A stretch of DNA of 64,000 nucleotides, taken from contig JAQJVL010000174.1 of assembly GCA_035578905.1 (NCBI GenBank), forward strand, positions 917,253-981,252. The letters are read 5' to 3'. The first letter of the stretch is position 1, and each line of letters begins with the position of its first letter. The notes below the pieces were generated by a model. The model made no database searches. It had not been told where the DNA came from and saw nothing but the letters and a program-made list of their open reading frames with translations. The DNA is from Stictocephala bisonia (taxonomy: Eukaryota; Arthropoda; Insecta; Hemiptera; Membracidae). Both the position numbers and the translations under genes were made by a program. Positions 1 through 12,530 of this stretch are shown piece after piece.

Positions 1-141
1 CGTGATGATTTTGAAGAGAGAGAATAACGTCAATATTTAGTGATATGGTATATCGAACCAAAATATCGATACTAATATATCGATATATCGAAACGTCTTT
101 ATCGATATTTCTGATATATCGATATATCCTTGCCATCCCTA
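1..141 (-). mobile_element. CGATAT-rich foldback element, truncated by window edge
   Basis: Dense in ATCGAT/CGATATAT words and ends at a TGCCATCCCTA boundary. Read on the minus strand it matches the left ends of the elements at 41574 and 48153: GGATGGCAA, then clustered CGATAT, then a segment like ATATTGACGTTATTCTCTCT. Only about 140 bp lie inside the window, so the other terminus is not visible. No coding capacity, so it would be non-autonomous. The short reading frame across it carries no protein signal. Confidence 0.7.
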
Positions 142-1479
142 CTTCCAACTGGTTATATTCCTCCTCTGCCTTAACTCTCATGAACCTCCTCACTCCCTCC
201 CACCCAAACTTCATCTTTAGGTTGAAACTTACATTGCAGTCAGTTCATTGTACATTTAGATTCGTCCTTGGCCTTCCATTCTGAACCTTACTTTAGAGCA
301 GTGTACACACATGTGTGACTTAGTTCATTTCATCGCCCAATTTCTGATGCGTCAACTATTTTCTTGTACAGTTTTTCTTCTTCTGTCTTTAATATATTCT
401 CTTTTATTTTGCCCGTTTCCAAAGTCGTGTGTCTCCTTTTGATCTTCTTGAAACCTAAAAATTATTCTCTGTTTAAACTTCTCCCTTTTTTTATTTTCAG
501 TTCCTTTGTTTGTTAATTTTAGTTCATTAGAGTTACTTTGTGAATGAATATTCAATAAAAATGTGACCATGAAATTTAATTGTGGAAATTTCACTTCATT
601 TTTTGACCAAGCGCCTGTTATTTTTTCTTTTTCTTTTTGAAACGCATTCATTGATTTTGTCATATTTTTAGGTTTAAACAACGTTTATTTTAGGTTTCTT
701 TTTTAAATTTATTTTTCCATAGATTATGGATTTATATTGGTTTTACCATTTAGTAAAAGGTCTGTTAGTGATTTCTATATCTTTTCGTGTTTAATTATAA
801 TTTTTGTCTTGTACTTTAAAATTAACAGAATATTCGTGATGTTCTCAAATACTATTATAGATTATTCAAATAAGCCATGGTTCATAACCCACTTGATTGC
901 CATATGATACATTATTTGTATTTATGTCCCTATCGCTGGGTTAGTATAAATCTATGGTCTATAATTACGCCTGTAAATGATTTAACATACTTTAACTATA
1001 CTGGGTTTAAATTTGAGCTGATAGGAGATAACTGCTACTTTTTTAGTTTTTGATATAGTAGAAACAATTGGAATTGTTGCCAAATTTACGTTGAGAAACC
1101 CCAACGACGTTTCAATGTGATACAACCAAAGTATATAAGTAATATACATTTCTATTTACTTGCTGTTTGAAAAAAATGTTTTTATAGCCCTAATGGTTTT
1201 ATTATTTACATTGTAAGTGCTTGCATAGTTTTGAATTGTTTTTATCATATGTTCTGATGGTTACAGGTACAATTTATTTAAGTACCCTTTACTATTTAGA
1301 AAGATACATTTCCTCGCTTAGGTTTACTCGACGTTATTTTAACAATAATTATTAGTTTTCATGAAATTGAAAAACTTAATTTGGTTTTTTTAGATCATGA
1401 GGAGTGTACTTATCTTAATGAACCAACCATTCATTTGTCACTGTCGTGTTCACAATTCATATTTTATGCTAGAAGATCC
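142..1479. other. AT-rich unique DNA, nothing recognised
   Basis: Short open frames occur on both strands (for example 352-681 minus) but their peptides are low-complexity Lys/Asn/Glu-rich and have no start or splice context that would support a gene. No repeats or RNA genes seen. Confidence 0.6.
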
Positions 1480-1760
1480 CTCGGCTGTATGAATTCACAC
1501 ATGGGTGATAATCGAAAACCCATCTGGGAGCGGGATTCCAAAAAGCCCATCGGCCGGAAGTCTACGCCAGAATTCATCCATAACTCATGGCTCGAAGAGT
1601 AATGTTGGTCGTTAGTTTGGTGGTCGGTGGGCAGAGAGGGCTGTTATAGTGTTTTGTCGCCCGGTCAGCTGGTCTACTGACAAAAACAGCTGATCTCGAG
1701 TGGCGGTCAGTAACTGTATTAACCTCACTTTTAGAATTCAAATAATAGTGTTCCATAATA
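1480..1760. other. Moderately GC-rich unique island
   Basis: Composition rises clearly above the flanks. Contains two CAGCTG E-box palindromes about 20 bp apart (1666-1671 and 1687-1692). Overlapping short frames on both strands give no recognisable protein. Could be a regulatory segment or simply an old unique sequence; the sequence alone does not decide. Confidence 0.3.
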
Positions 1761-2939
1761 TTTAACGTTAATTATTGTATATAAATTATATTTATTTGAC
1801 TTTTAACGTTAATCTACGTGTTAAGTTTGCTTTATTTTTTGTTTATAATTAACGTTTTATTAATGCCCAGAACTTGTTAATATTCACAGTTTTCAAGGCT
1901 ATTATAAATTCTAATATGTGAGTAGTCTACATAGTGTACACCTAAGATTAGTATTGTATTGTTGTTCATTTGCTCGTATACATAATGTTAAAACACAACA
2001 ATCGATTTAATATGGATAAAATATTTTGTTTATATACAATGTGTAATATTTAGAATGTAAAAGCGTATTCGTAGATTCTTCAATAATAAACAAGATGTCA
2101 TTTAAACTAAAACGCAGGCAGAGTGTAGAAAAAATCAAAGATTAAAAATCCTATAGGCAATTTAGTGATAAATGGTTTAGTCAGAAAATAAACATATTTT
2201 AAAGGTTTACTTTAAGTATAATATGCGAGGGTGTTACTCCACTAAACGTATCATATTAAGTATTAAAATAGTCCCAGTATATTAAATTGGAACAGATGAA
2301 AATAAAATTTACAAGCGTAACCTTTTATAGCATGCTGTCATTCTTGGACTATTTTGTTCGTGGTGTTTTTTATACTTATGTTAACAACTGTCACTTCTGT
2401 AGAATATAGAAGAATACTTGTGTTAGTGATCAGCATGGGTGGCTGATTTTTGTGCTAGGTGCTCATTTTATAGAACTAATGCGTGCGGTTCGTCTGGAAG
2501 CTGAATGCGTATTATATTTTTTTGAACTAGAAAATTGATATATTTTCTTTCACTTTATCATGGGTTGGTGGGCTCTACTCAAAAAGTTTGTTCGTTACTG
2601 GTTGTGTTTGGTATTTTAGTACTTCCTCACATCGGCCAATCAGTAATCAGTCGTCTTTTAATTTGACACAGCGGTCTTCCCTTCCTTCTAACTGTATTCG
2701 ATCAAATCGCCATGTGGCTCGTGACGTGGGCATAATGTGCCTTGGATGATGTCTATTACCGTTTCGTGACTTCTCTTTATAGGTTAGGCTCATTAGATAG
2801 CTGGGCAGGCGCACGTGCCATAGCGGAGTGTAGAAACAGCTGTGTGTGGTACAAAATGTGTAAAAGGGATAATAAGTGATGACCGTTTATAATTTTGGAA
2901 GTACTAGGCTTTAAACCTGACAAAGTTACAATTTATGGA
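1761..2939. other. AT-rich unique DNA
   Basis: No gene, RNA or clear repeat seen. A slightly GC-richer patch at about 2660-2850 contains GCACGTGCC and CAGCTG words but no supported feature. Confidence 0.5.
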
Positions 2940-3300
2940 AATTTACCCTCGTACATAAACAATTAATTAACAACTGTCCACCCACCCATACTACGTGTTC
3001 ACAAGATTAGGTTTGGCCCACCCACCCTACAGACCCATTTAATTACGACGTATATACACCATCCACACTTCGTGAATGAAGGTTGGCCCACCCACCCTAC
3101 ATGCCCTTGTGGTTTACAACGTATATCCACCCCACCCACATTACGTGTACACAAGATGAAGGTTGGCCCAAATATATCGAAATTTTCCTTCGTGTATACA
3201 CAGTTAATAGGTGTCCACCCACCCACACTACGTGTACACAATATTAGTGTTGCCCCACACACCCTACATACACATGCGATTATCGCGTGCCTCACACACA
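2940..3300. repeat. Degenerate CACCCACCC-rich repeat
   Basis: The segment around 2945-3010 (TAATTAACAACTGTCCACCC, then ACTACGTGTTCACAA) recurs at about 3180-3245 in a similar form with ACTACGTGTACACAA, and a third partial copy lies at about 3130-3160. Words TTGGCCCACCCACCCTAC and ACGTGTACACAA repeat within it. This is an imperfect tandem repeat of about 240 bp with shorter internal repeats. The open frames on both strands here reflect this composition. Confidence 0.6.
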
Positions 3301-3726
3301 TACCCAGGAACCTGATTAAACGTATGTAAGTTGAGTGGTTAAATAAGGCTCTCGTTACTTAGTAAAATAGCAAACCTGCCATTTAATATCTAGAGATGTA
3401 ATGATCCTAAATCATTACAAAGCGATGACCTATACTGGCCAATAAAAACGTGCAATCAGTATTGCCTCATAAAAGTCATTCTGATATCCAAGCAGAGGGT
3501 TAGCCCCAAGCAGTCCAAGTTTGTGGAGCCGGTTTTTTTTCATTGCAATGGAGCCAAGGGCAACACAGATGAGATCAGTCATCGATTGAATTTACAACTT
3601 GAGAAATCCAATGTGGTTGGTTAAATTTGTAATTTTAAATGAGTGGAATGATAGTAAATTCAATTAACTTGTAAGTTAACTCTTTTTATTGCCAATAACA
3701 CAGTAAAAAATAAAAATAGGCGATAC
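3301..3726. other. Unique AT-rich DNA, nothing recognised
   Basis: No supported gene, RNA or repeat. A short pyrimidine-rich run (GGTTTTTTTTCATTG) near 3531 is the only notable feature. Confidence 0.5.
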
Positions 3727-3926
3727 AAAACTGGGACTTTTTCCGTAAATTCACTACCACTACTTTGGTTAGGTTATGTTATGTTACGTTAGGTTTGGTT
3801 AGGTTATGTTAGGTTTTGTTAGGTTATGTTAGATTTGGTTAGGTCATGTTAGGTTTGGTTTGATTATGTTAAGTTAACCTAAATTGTGGTTGTGTTAGTT
3901 GAATAACGGAAAAGAACAAAAAAACT
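3727..3926. mobile_element. Foldback element with degenerate TTAGG core
   Basis: A core of TTAGG-like pentamers (about 3767-3880, many changed to TTATG or TTTGG) is flanked by imperfect inverted arms. The left arm (3727-3766) contains TTTTTCCGTAAATTCAC. The right arm (3884-3926) contains its approximate reverse complement, GTTGAATAACGGAAAAG. It has the same architecture as the elements at 33.6, 34.2 and 50.8 kb although the arm sequence differs. The core is the most decayed of the set, suggesting it is oldest (inference). Confidence 0.5.
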
Positions 3927-5023
3927 GTAGTATAGTAAAAAGTACCATGATCGTCACCTTTATCGCTAGTAGCATGGGGATTGATCGGTGAATACAGTAA
4001 TATAATTGATTTTATCGTATATTCTTATAGCATTTTTATGTCATTTACAATTACCTAATTATTATTAATAATTTGTGTATAAGAGAAGAATATGTAGTAT
4101 TAACCTCGTTATTTGTATGTATTTTGTATACAGAATAGACCATTTTTATTTTATAGCATGCTTTAAGCATACAACCATTACCTGTATGGGCGGGTGGGTG
4201 AGGCGTTCCAATTGTTAAGTGTTGATGACACATTTATATGTATTAGTGGTTTTATGTGTTTATGGATAATTTGCTTTTTAGAAAAATGTCCAGAGTGAAG
4301 AGAATCTCACCTCTACTCAATTTGTGAGTAAATTTCGTTTTTATTTTGTGTGACAACGCACTGCCCACTGCCACCTTGAATGTGGGCCATTGATTGAAAA
4401 TGTTCGAGACTGATGCTTAATTCAACGAACGAATTTGTCTAAATTAATTCTTTACGTCTCTTCGTTGTCTGTAAATAAATTATGCCGTATATCTGACCTC
4501 TCAATATTTGTACGAAAGAATTACTATTTTCTTGTGTGGTTAATTTCTCCAAAGGTTTAACCACACAAGAATGTTTAACCACATAAGGTTTAACAACATA
4601 AATGCAATTGCTATAAACATCACGACCACGTGAAAACTGTTCTAAATCGTAAAAGTGAACGAGTATTATTTATTGCAGACTTGAGTAGCCTTTCGAGCCA
4701 AAAAAGAAATAAAACCCGTGGCGAGGCCAAAAGGGTGGAGTCGGACGACCGACATAAATCAGAAGGGCGTAGTGAAGCCACCCGGGGCTGTGGGGTGGGT
4801 GGGAGGCTGGTATCACACAAATATCACTCGGCTAAATTGTCGACTTAATGGCCACCAAGTTAGTCGGCATGGTGACGTCACAAGTTAGTCGGCATGCTAC
4901 GAGAATGTGTTATCACAATAACGTATTATTTCATTTATAAACATTTTTTTTACCAAATATGAATGTTTATATTTTTCATCTAAATTCATATTTTTTTTAT
5001 TTTATGCTTTTATTTTTGTAATA
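3927..5023. other. Unique DNA with two short direct repeats
   Basis: Contains a triplicated GTTTAACCACA-type word of about 17 bp at 4553-4600 and a direct pair CAAGTTAGTCGGCATG at about 4857 and 4882 that brackets a TGACGTCA palindrome (4873-4880), the consensus CREB/ATF site. A GC-rich patch at 4720-4810 lies in short open frames on both strands without recognisable protein. Confidence 0.4.
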
Positions 5024-5411
5024 TACAGGGTGTTTCTTTTAAAAAGTAACAGTACAGAAAATGAAAATTTAAGATATTTACAAGTTTATATGTTGGTAGC
5101 CCTGGTTATACTTCTTCCTTGGCTATCAGCTGGTTTACATCGTTGCATTGTTGTTGACTTTATTTCGGTTTCGTGCAGTGTCATTAGGGTGAGGTTAGAA
5201 ACATGGTTTTGAGCAAAGATCTCAGAGGAAACATGGTTTATTGTGGAGAAATATTTTAAAACAAAATCGTTTGCTTAAAACCTAAACAAATATCTCATTA
5301 AAATCAGGTTAGTAGTAATAAATGTTAATAATAAAATGTGTTATGGATTTATGTTTTGTTTTTCATTTTTATTTCATATCTTGGGTTGCGTTTTAAAAGA
5401 AACGCCCTGTA
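5024..5411. mobile_element. MITE with ACAGGG terminal inverted repeats
   Basis: About 388 bp. The left end reads ACAGGGTGTTTCTTTTAAAA (5025-5044). The right end, reverse-complemented (5391-5410), reads ACAGGGCGTTTCTTTTAAAA, 19 of 20 identical. The ends are bordered by TA, the target-site duplication typical of Tc1/mariner-type elements. The interior has no transposase reading frame, so it is a non-autonomous element. Superfamily assignment is by terminal motif and TA flank only. Confidence 0.75.
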
Positions 5412-5884
5412 TAAAACATAGAATGTTTACTCAAAAACCTTTAGGATAGTATTGGGATGGTCGTGTAAAAATTTTTGAAACTCTTACATATTTCTAAATT
5501 AAATACAATTGTTACTTTGAAAATTTAAAAATTTTGATCGATTGATTTAAAAAAAATTTAATGTTCATGAATATTAAAACGTCAATATTATTGATAAATA
5601 TCGTGTTTTCAAGGCTAATTAACATATTTATAACATAAACAAAAACTTTTAAGACACCTTAGTGCTAAAAGTATCGAAAGCATATCTACCACGAGGTAAT
5701 TTTGTTGAGAAAAAGAGTGTTAAGTTCCGTATTTTCTATATCTGGACTAATTAATAAATTATAATATTATTAATCATAAATAGTTAGCCACAGATTTTAG
5801 TGTTGTCTGCCCTCAGGTTATATTCAATATTTATACCGTAATTGAATTTTTCCTTAATAACTTTTTACAATTTGACGTTCTCAG
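5412..5884. other. AT-rich DNA, nothing recognised
   Basis: Very AT-rich, no gene, RNA or repeat supported. Confidence 0.5.
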
Positions 5885-6170
5885 TTATTTCAGCCAGACA
5901 AATCCCACAGGCATTGGTCGGTTGCGTTGTAGGTCATAAGCTAAAGGTTTCAGTTCGATCCCAATCAGCGTTATAACAAATTTTGAAGGGGATCAGCTGA
6001 CAACCACCAGCTATTCAGTTGTTATTGGGCTATTAATTAATGACACTTTCAAAAGAATAGTCGGTCTTAATTTGGAACAATGACTATATTCGCTCATTTA
6101 CACTCGTCAGACTAATTCAAAATCCACATTCGCACATATCTTGATGATATGCGTCTTAAGAATAAGTTGA
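5885..6170 (+). mobile_element. tRNA-derived SINE
   Basis: The 5' head carries an RNA polymerase III B-box-like AGTTCGATCCC (about 5953) preceded by a weak A-box region. The body continues through ATCAGCTGACAACCACCAGC and TATTGGGCTATTAATTAATG to a 3' part shared with at least seven other copies here: CACTCGTCAGACTAATTC, CACATTCGCACATATCTTGA and a GCGTCTTAAGAATAAG end. The copy at 55985-56255 on the opposite strand is the clearest full-length relative. SINEs of this kind depend on a partner LINE for movement (established knowledge). Confidence 0.7.
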
Positions 6171-6269
6171 CGATTTAGTAAAATATTATGTTTCTTATTT
6201 AGGATTAAAATAGACATTTAATTATATCTTGCCACATTGATACTTATAACTTAGAATAGAACATAACGT

Positions 6270-6620
6270 AGACTGGCGAAGACGTCTATTGTTGCACGAA
6301 GCCAACTGTCACGTTGCGACGTACGACTTTACTCGTCCGTACGGTCGTATTTTATCGTCGACTCGTGCACCAGTCTGTCGAAGCGTTAGTTCCACACCAC
6401 GTCTTCTGTTCTATTTCATAACTGAACAACGCAAGATGGCCTTCACAACAAGTCATGACAGCTTCCCCCGGTCGACGTGTAAATTGTTATCATGACCGAG
6501 CTCGTGACGTCACATCTTAGCTGACCCATTTCTGTCGATGATCAGCTGATCTCAGCAGTCTGTCAACAATCGGGGGTTACTAGGACAAAAGAAAGGTGGT
6601 GGTCATTGTCGGTAGTGGGG
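6270..6620. promoter_or_regulatory. GC-richer island with CRE palindrome
   Basis: CG-containing unique segment with CGTACGAC/GTCCGTACG inverted words near 6320-6345, a GGTCGACGTG near 6471 and a perfect TGACGTCA at 6505-6512, followed by GATCAGCTGATC (about 6540). A 68-codon frame begins at 6289 but its peptide is not recognisable. A regulatory role is inference from motif content only. Confidence 0.25.
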
Positions 6621-8479
6621 GAACGGTAATTCGTGTTCGTTGACTTAACATCTATTCCAGATGAGAATGGGGGGGGGGATAGGCGTTACTTTTTGCTACA
6701 GTAATTGGGGGAGGGGGATACAATAAACAATATGAGCAAATAAACTTAGAGATGCTGGGTAAATTGTGAAAAAACACTTACTGTAGTTTTTTTTATTTTG
6801 TGATAAAATAACCAATTTATTAACATTGGAATCTATTTGCCAACTTTTTTAATATCAGTACAGTATTTTTTAAGTTTTTAGAAGTTGCTAACAATATTTT
6901 TGTAAAGTGTTTGAACACCAAAAAAAGCTGTCTCATCTTTAATTAATTTACTTTGATAAGTTTATTTCCATCTACAGTATACAAGATCAGCTGGTTTAAG
7001 AACAATTAAAATAATCGTTTAAAATAAATGTAGAAAACATTTATTTTATAAAACACATGTGCTAAAGTGGTGCTCTTTCGCAAATTCTGATTGGCATATA
7101 GTTAGTTATTTACATTTTATACTGTCTAGTACAATTTTATCATATAATTAGAGCTCGGGTGTATAATTTTAATCATGAAACTGCTTGTTTTCTGCAAAGT
7201 GTCTCTAAGCTCACTTTATTTGCATAATATTGCGGCTTGATCTTAGTGTAACAATAGTTCTAATTGTAATTAACATTTTTAGTATTACCAGGAAAGCAAT
7301 ATTTGTTAATTTTTATTTTAAATGTCTATGTCAAAGATCTATGCATTTAGCTCACCTAAAACTAATCAAAGCACTCATAATTTACTTTTATTTCTTTTGA
7401 CATTTCATAAGATGTATTACCTGATCTGGATTGACTGTTTCCAAGCACTAGACTTATTTATCACAAGCAGAAATAATTACGTGAATGTTTGCTGCACATT
7501 TAATTTATATTTACCAAAGACGTTTGGAGTAGGTTGCTGCTGTATTCATCAAAGCTGCGATGTCCGCTAGTCACCAGACAGCTCTCAAGTAATTTCAGTC
7601 CTCCATTACCAGGTAAATAAGCTGGACACAAATTGTACGCGAAACTAACCTCTAATCTACCATCAAGACCTCGGCCAGACAGACAGACCTGGGGTTATTA
7701 CTTTTAAAATGAACTTATCATTTCACTCAAGCTGAAAATCAACATTTTGTTCTACTCTGACAAAATATGTGTGAGGACAAATAAAATTATAAATAAACAC
7801 TGTAATGCTTAAATTTATTAGATTATCTCTGTCTGTATTCGTACTTCATTGCATCCTTCGCCAACGATATTAGTTTGTTGTGTACAAAATGTTTCTCTTT
7901 AGAAAATAAAATTATAAGTACAAAAAAATTTTAAATAGATTTTCAGTATACACTTAGTATAGGGGTAAAATTCCTTCAGCTGCCCCAAAGTAAAACTATT
8001 TCCTATAACAATAACTGCCAAAATAACGTATTCAGCTATTTGGAAGACAATAAAGGCTTTTATCTGTCTCAGTGGTGTCTTTACTCTTGGCGAAAACTGA
8101 GTGTCTCACGCTTTCTCTACTATACGCACGCCGATTGATTTTTAAGTCAAGGTTAAGTTAAGTCATATATTTGTACATAAAATAGTTTGAGTTTAGTGAC
8201 AACTAAGGAATTTTGACCCAAAATATTTATTTCCATCATTGGTACATTTTTATATATTATAACGTATACCTTACATTATGTTAGGTTTATATAAATTTTT
8301 CTGCAATACGTTATTTATTAATCTTCTATAGACCCAGACATATTTTACGAATAATCACTTTTAAAGGCTTAAACTACATATTTTTGGAGGTCAATAAAAT
8401 CAACTTTTAACGTCAAAAAGAAAATTCCACTAAAGTAAAGGCACAAAGTAATTTTCGCCACCGAACCTAAAAAATAAAC
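6621..8479. other. AT-rich unique DNA
   Basis: Contains a G homopolymer run near 6670 and short open frames (for example 7322-7570) with no recognisable product. No RNA gene or tandem repeat seen. Confidence 0.5.
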
Positions 8480-8880
8480 GTAATTTTCTTTACTTGAAAT
8501 GTTAACTCAAGTCAACGAAGAGGCCTGCCAGAGGATGGCCTGTGACACAATCATTTCTTAGCGTATTTGAGGAGGCGAGAAACTTGAAGCTCAGAGAGGC
8601 CTATGAGAGATGTTTCCATTAGTGGTAATAAAGTGGCAAGCAGTTAACAACAAGGAGTTGAGTAGAAACAACACCCCTCCTCTCCAACCACCCCTCCAAC
8701 CCTCTCGCTAACCTTATCACCTCCAAGTTGCCTCCGTAATCAGGTTGTCTACCGCAGTGGCGGCGGCCAGCCTTGAAATTGAAAGTTAATGGAAGACGGT
8801 TGATGAGCCGAGGAATGGTTGATGAGATTGGTCTCGATCAGATATACTATTGGTGGCGGATGTGGAGTGTTAATAAGTGA
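8480..8880. other. GC-richer unique island, possible conserved non-coding segment
   Basis: High-complexity sequence in an AT-rich setting, with pyrimidine-rich CACCCCTCCTCTCC and a GGCGGCGGCC word. No open frame of note and no repeat relationship seen within the window. It could be a cis-regulatory segment; only conservation in related genomes would show that. Confidence 0.25.
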
Positions 8881-9869
8881 CTTCTGATTGGAGGATAGAT
8901 TATAGTTCTGACGCACAGTTCGAGTTATACTGGGTTTTTTATCAACAAAATCATTATTGTTGGCAATTCATTTTGAGGATATGCTAGGGTGTGGTATAAA
9001 ATACAATTTGAGAAAATAAAGTGAGATAAAACTTAACTTGTTGCTAACACGAGATACAGCAAATAAATTTACATACCCATACCATAAAATGTTCTTAACT
9101 ATCAATGTATGATACTGGGTCAAAAAAAGTCACCTAAAGTATTTTTTTTATTATTTTTTAGATATATATATCTACAGTATAAGTTCTTCTGTCGTTGACA
9201 AACCAATGACATTTTTGCGGAGAAATTATTGTGGCAAAATCAGAGTATTTAATCTACAATCTACAGTTTATATTTACCTGAGGTTGTATTTAACAGTCAT
9301 CAGAAATAATTTATCACATTACAATCGTGCAATCCTGTCATTATATGAGATTGTTTACACTTGTGTAATATGACAAATAGACTATGAAACTAAGTGGCAA
9401 TATGCAGTGTAACGACCAGAACTAGGAAGATTGACAAGATCTTTCAAAATGTTAGTAGAACAACTTCGTTTGTCCAAAAGGAAAAGAAGAACAAGAAGTT
9501 GAAGATATTTTTTAATTATATTTCAATGAGTTTTCAAAGTATACAAACTTATAAAATATACCAACTAAATAAAATGAAAATTTGTAAAGGTGGAATTAAA
9601 TTCAACTCAATACAAAAAAATTATATTTTAATTTGATATATGCAGCTTAAGAATAAGTTACATCCATGTACATGATCATAAAATAGATTTTTAGTAAGTG
9701 TACGTCTAAAATATAACTAATTTCAGCTAACTGGTCAGTTCCTCAAACATATAAGGATTTGTTTTCCAACAAATTAAACGATAAGCGATCAGGTGTTTTT
9801 TCACAGTCGTATTATAAAAACGTTTTAAGCAGTCTACTGAAGAGATTCTCTCTTGTCATACCTTTGAAT
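8881..9869. other. AT-rich DNA, nothing recognised
   Basis: A short Lys-rich frame at 9394-9636 has no protein signature. No RNA or repeat supported. Confidence 0.5.
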
Positions 9870-10080
9870 GACGGAACATCAAACCGCACGAAACGAAACT
9901 CAAGCACGTCGCGGCTAGTCATTATCATTTCATATAGTATGTGTGACAGACCGCCGGTGTTTATGTGTTGTCATGTTGGCAGTGATCCTAACGGGAAGCA
10001 CAGTGAACTCAGCCATTTCGCTCGCTCCGCTTCCCGGATGTCAGCTCGCCTCTTAGTGTAATGTTGTCAACTGTGCAACG
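9870..10080. other. GC-richer unique island
   Basis: CG-containing segment (CACGAAACGAAACTCAAGCA, GACCGCCGGTGTTTATG) covered by a 100-codon plus-strand frame at 9759-10061. The predicted peptide is not recognisable and the frame has no splice or start support, so it is not called as a gene. Confidence 0.25.
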
Positions 10081-11147
10081 AACCTTGAAAAATGGAACTT
10101 CTTCGTACAAACCGTTCTTATAACGGTCGAATCTCTACAGTTTGGCCACACCAGTAATCGATTAAACGTGTGTTTTTATCAACAATAAGTTTTTATATTG
10201 GTTAGAAACTGTTGGTCAATAAAATACTCCTAGACGTTACTAGATAAATATTCCCCCAAAAAGACTTGTTCAATAGTTAGTAAATATAGTCTATGTATTG
10301 ACTCGACAGATTTTTATTTTAAACATTTTTTTACGTAGTGAGAGATTGAACATTGAAATTAGGGATGGTTGAATATATTAGTATTAGCTTTTTCGTATTA
10401 GAAGCTGAAAAGTAACTATTACTCAAGGTACGGTAACTAATATTATGTGATTCAGACTAATACTAATATTTTTGTATTCCTGATATGGCATGATTCCCTG
10501 GTGCTGACTGCTTCTTCTTGCCCTAGACTGAAGTCTTCTAGGGCAATCTTGACACAAGAAATATTATACCTTGTTGTTCCTACTATAACAATATTAGGGT
10601 AAATGCAAACAGAAATTCATTTTTACAGTAGGCCTGATATTAGTTGATATGCAAATACCATTTGTATGATTGGTAACACGGCTACAAAATCGTTTTAAAA
10701 AGTCTAGTATTTAGAATAAAATAAGTTTAATTATTTGTAGTTTTACAGTTTGTTGTGGTATTACTGCAATTTTATTAGGTTTCTTTTATTAGGTTTACTA
10801 AGAATTAACTTAATTCTTAGTGAAATATTATCAAGTGTTGTAGTTTTGAACAACTGTTAGTTTTCCTTTATTTGATCAAATTGTGTATCTTAGTGTATGA
10901 TATAACCTGCTATTAATATATTTGAGAAATGACTAATATTAAAATATTACTAACTTTACAAGAACATCACGACTAGAAATATATATGTTGCTGACAATAT
11001 TGAATCAGTGTGGTATGGAGAAAAATATTAGTAATATTTAATATAATATATATTCAATTGATAATTTTCTGTAACTAATATGAAAGTAACTATAAGGTAG
11101 AGCAATATTAGAGATTTGCTAAATGATAGTAAATATTTTGAATGGGA
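10081..11147. other. AT-rich tract dense in AATATTA/ATTAGT words
   Basis: Begins near a TAGGGATGG word (about 10363) like the boundary of the CGATAT elements, followed by many TTAGTATTAG/TAATATTA words up to about 11110. It may be a diverged element of similar build, but no terminal inverted repeat could be defined. Confidence 0.25.
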
Positions 11148-11325
11148 CCAGCTGATAACCACCGGCTGTTAATTTCTCATTGGGCTCCTAATTAATCACA
11201 TTTTCAAAGGAGTAGTCGACCTTAGTTTGTATCAATAATTAAATTTGCTCATCTACACTCATCTCACTCATTCGGAATCCATATTCGCCTCTATCTTACT
11301 GATCGGCGTCTTAAGAATAAATAAA
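11148..11325 (+). mobile_element. SINE fragment, 5' truncated
   Basis: Matches the 3' two-thirds of the SINE at 5885: GACCAGCTGATAACCACCGG, CATTGGGCTCCTAATTAATC, CTCATCTACACTCATC, ATATTCGCCTCTATCTTACT and GATCGGCGTCTTAAGAATAA, then an AAATAAAT-type tail. The tRNA-like head is missing, as expected from incomplete reverse transcription. Confidence 0.75.
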
Positions 11326-11747
11326 TAAAAAAATTAATTGTTAAAAATTAGTAAATAAAAATAATGGAAAAGCTTCCACGAACGTTCTGCTAAAGGTACA
11401 ATCAGTATTTACAAGTCGTGGTCTTTTTGGTTCCATGTTTTCACTTCAGCCGCGACTTTCGTTCTATTACCTGAGCTGAAAACATCAGTTGTTACGATGA
11501 CGAACAGATCTATAGGCTACTCTCTGTCACTGAACATACCAATGCCATGCAATCCTAATGTTGCGTGTTTTTTTTATATTCATAACATACTATTTCATCT
11601 CAAGTTTTATTTTTGTGGCTGATGAAATTGTTTTGCTTAAAAAGGCCGTTTACGTACGCGAAAAACGCTAAAAACGTGGGTTTATATATAAAAGATTTTG
11701 TTCGTAATAATGATCGTACCGTAACACTTGAAGCGCCATTTGAAAGG
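11326..11747. other. Unique DNA, nothing recognised
   Basis: No supported gene, RNA or repeat. Confidence 0.5.
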
Positions 11748-11885
11748 TTCTAGTGGACCTGTTCTTCTAATGGACCTATTCTAGTGGACCTGTTCTTCTA
11801 GTGGACCTGATCTTCTAGTGGACCTGTTCTTCTAGTGGATCTGTTCTTGTAGTGAACCTGTTCTAGTGGACGTGTTCTAGTGGAC
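11748..11885. repeat. 17-bp minisatellite, about 8 copies
   Basis: Repeated unit CTAGTGGACCTGTTCTT with some copies shortened by several bases (CTAGTGGACCTGTT) and point changes (GGATCTG, GAACCTG, GGACGTG). Short, interrupted and lightly diverged. Confidence 0.85.
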
Positions 11886-12239
11886 CATAGTTTGTTTCTG
11901 AAAAAGATTAAGTATTTTTATACTTTTTTCACTATTAAATATGTGGAAATTAAAATGTCATTTTCGATCATTTTACATTTAAAACTCATAATATCAACTA
12001 ATGGTTCACTATAATGGACCTTTAATAATCATAAATAATTCACTATAACTCATTATAATAATAAACACGAACAGTACAGTTAAAATAGAAAGCGTGTTTT
12101 GGCCCGCCGACGGTAAACTAGAGCTGTCTATTTTCCACCGGTGGCTTGGCATTTTCGGAAACTACTACCATAATGTATATGTTCATATTGATAATACTTA
12201 TCTACTCATAAAATGAGTTTTGAAAAATTCTAACAACAC

Positions 12240-12530
12240 TTTAATTAGGGTTGGTATCAGAGACAGTCGGTCTCGCTCCATCCCCTTCGTTACGTCACAG
12301 TGTTGACGTGAGATGTCCGCACTGCGGCTCAGGTATGTCCGCACCCTAATTGCTGCCGGCCGTGTCCGCGTGTGACCGTACCTACGTGAGCTGTATTCTG
12401 ATGTCCGAGACCTCGACCTCTGAGACGGCTGAGAGAGGACTCCCCCCTCCTCCTCTTGTTCAACCCATTCACCCCGACGACTCATTAGCATTTGGATAGA
12501 TCTTCTCCTTTTCAACCTGTAGACCGTAAT
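12240..12530. other. GC-rich island with open minus-strand frame
   Basis: Markedly GC- and CG-rich against its flanks, with TTACGTCACAG (CRE-like) and GCTCAGGTATGTCC, a possible splice donor on the plus strand at about 12330. A 105-codon minus-strand frame (12515-12198) reads as an Arg/Ser-rich basic peptide and matches no family I know. Candidates are a 5' untranslated exon, a promoter, or a regulatory segment. Confidence 0.25.

Noticed and set aside
5024..5411. Autonomous Tc1/mariner transposon
   Set aside because: Under 400 bp with no transposase frame; only termini fit, so it is a MITE at most.
12198..12515. Arg/Ser-rich 105-codon protein
   Set aside because: No homology recognised, no splice or start support; composition of a GC-rich island explains the frame.
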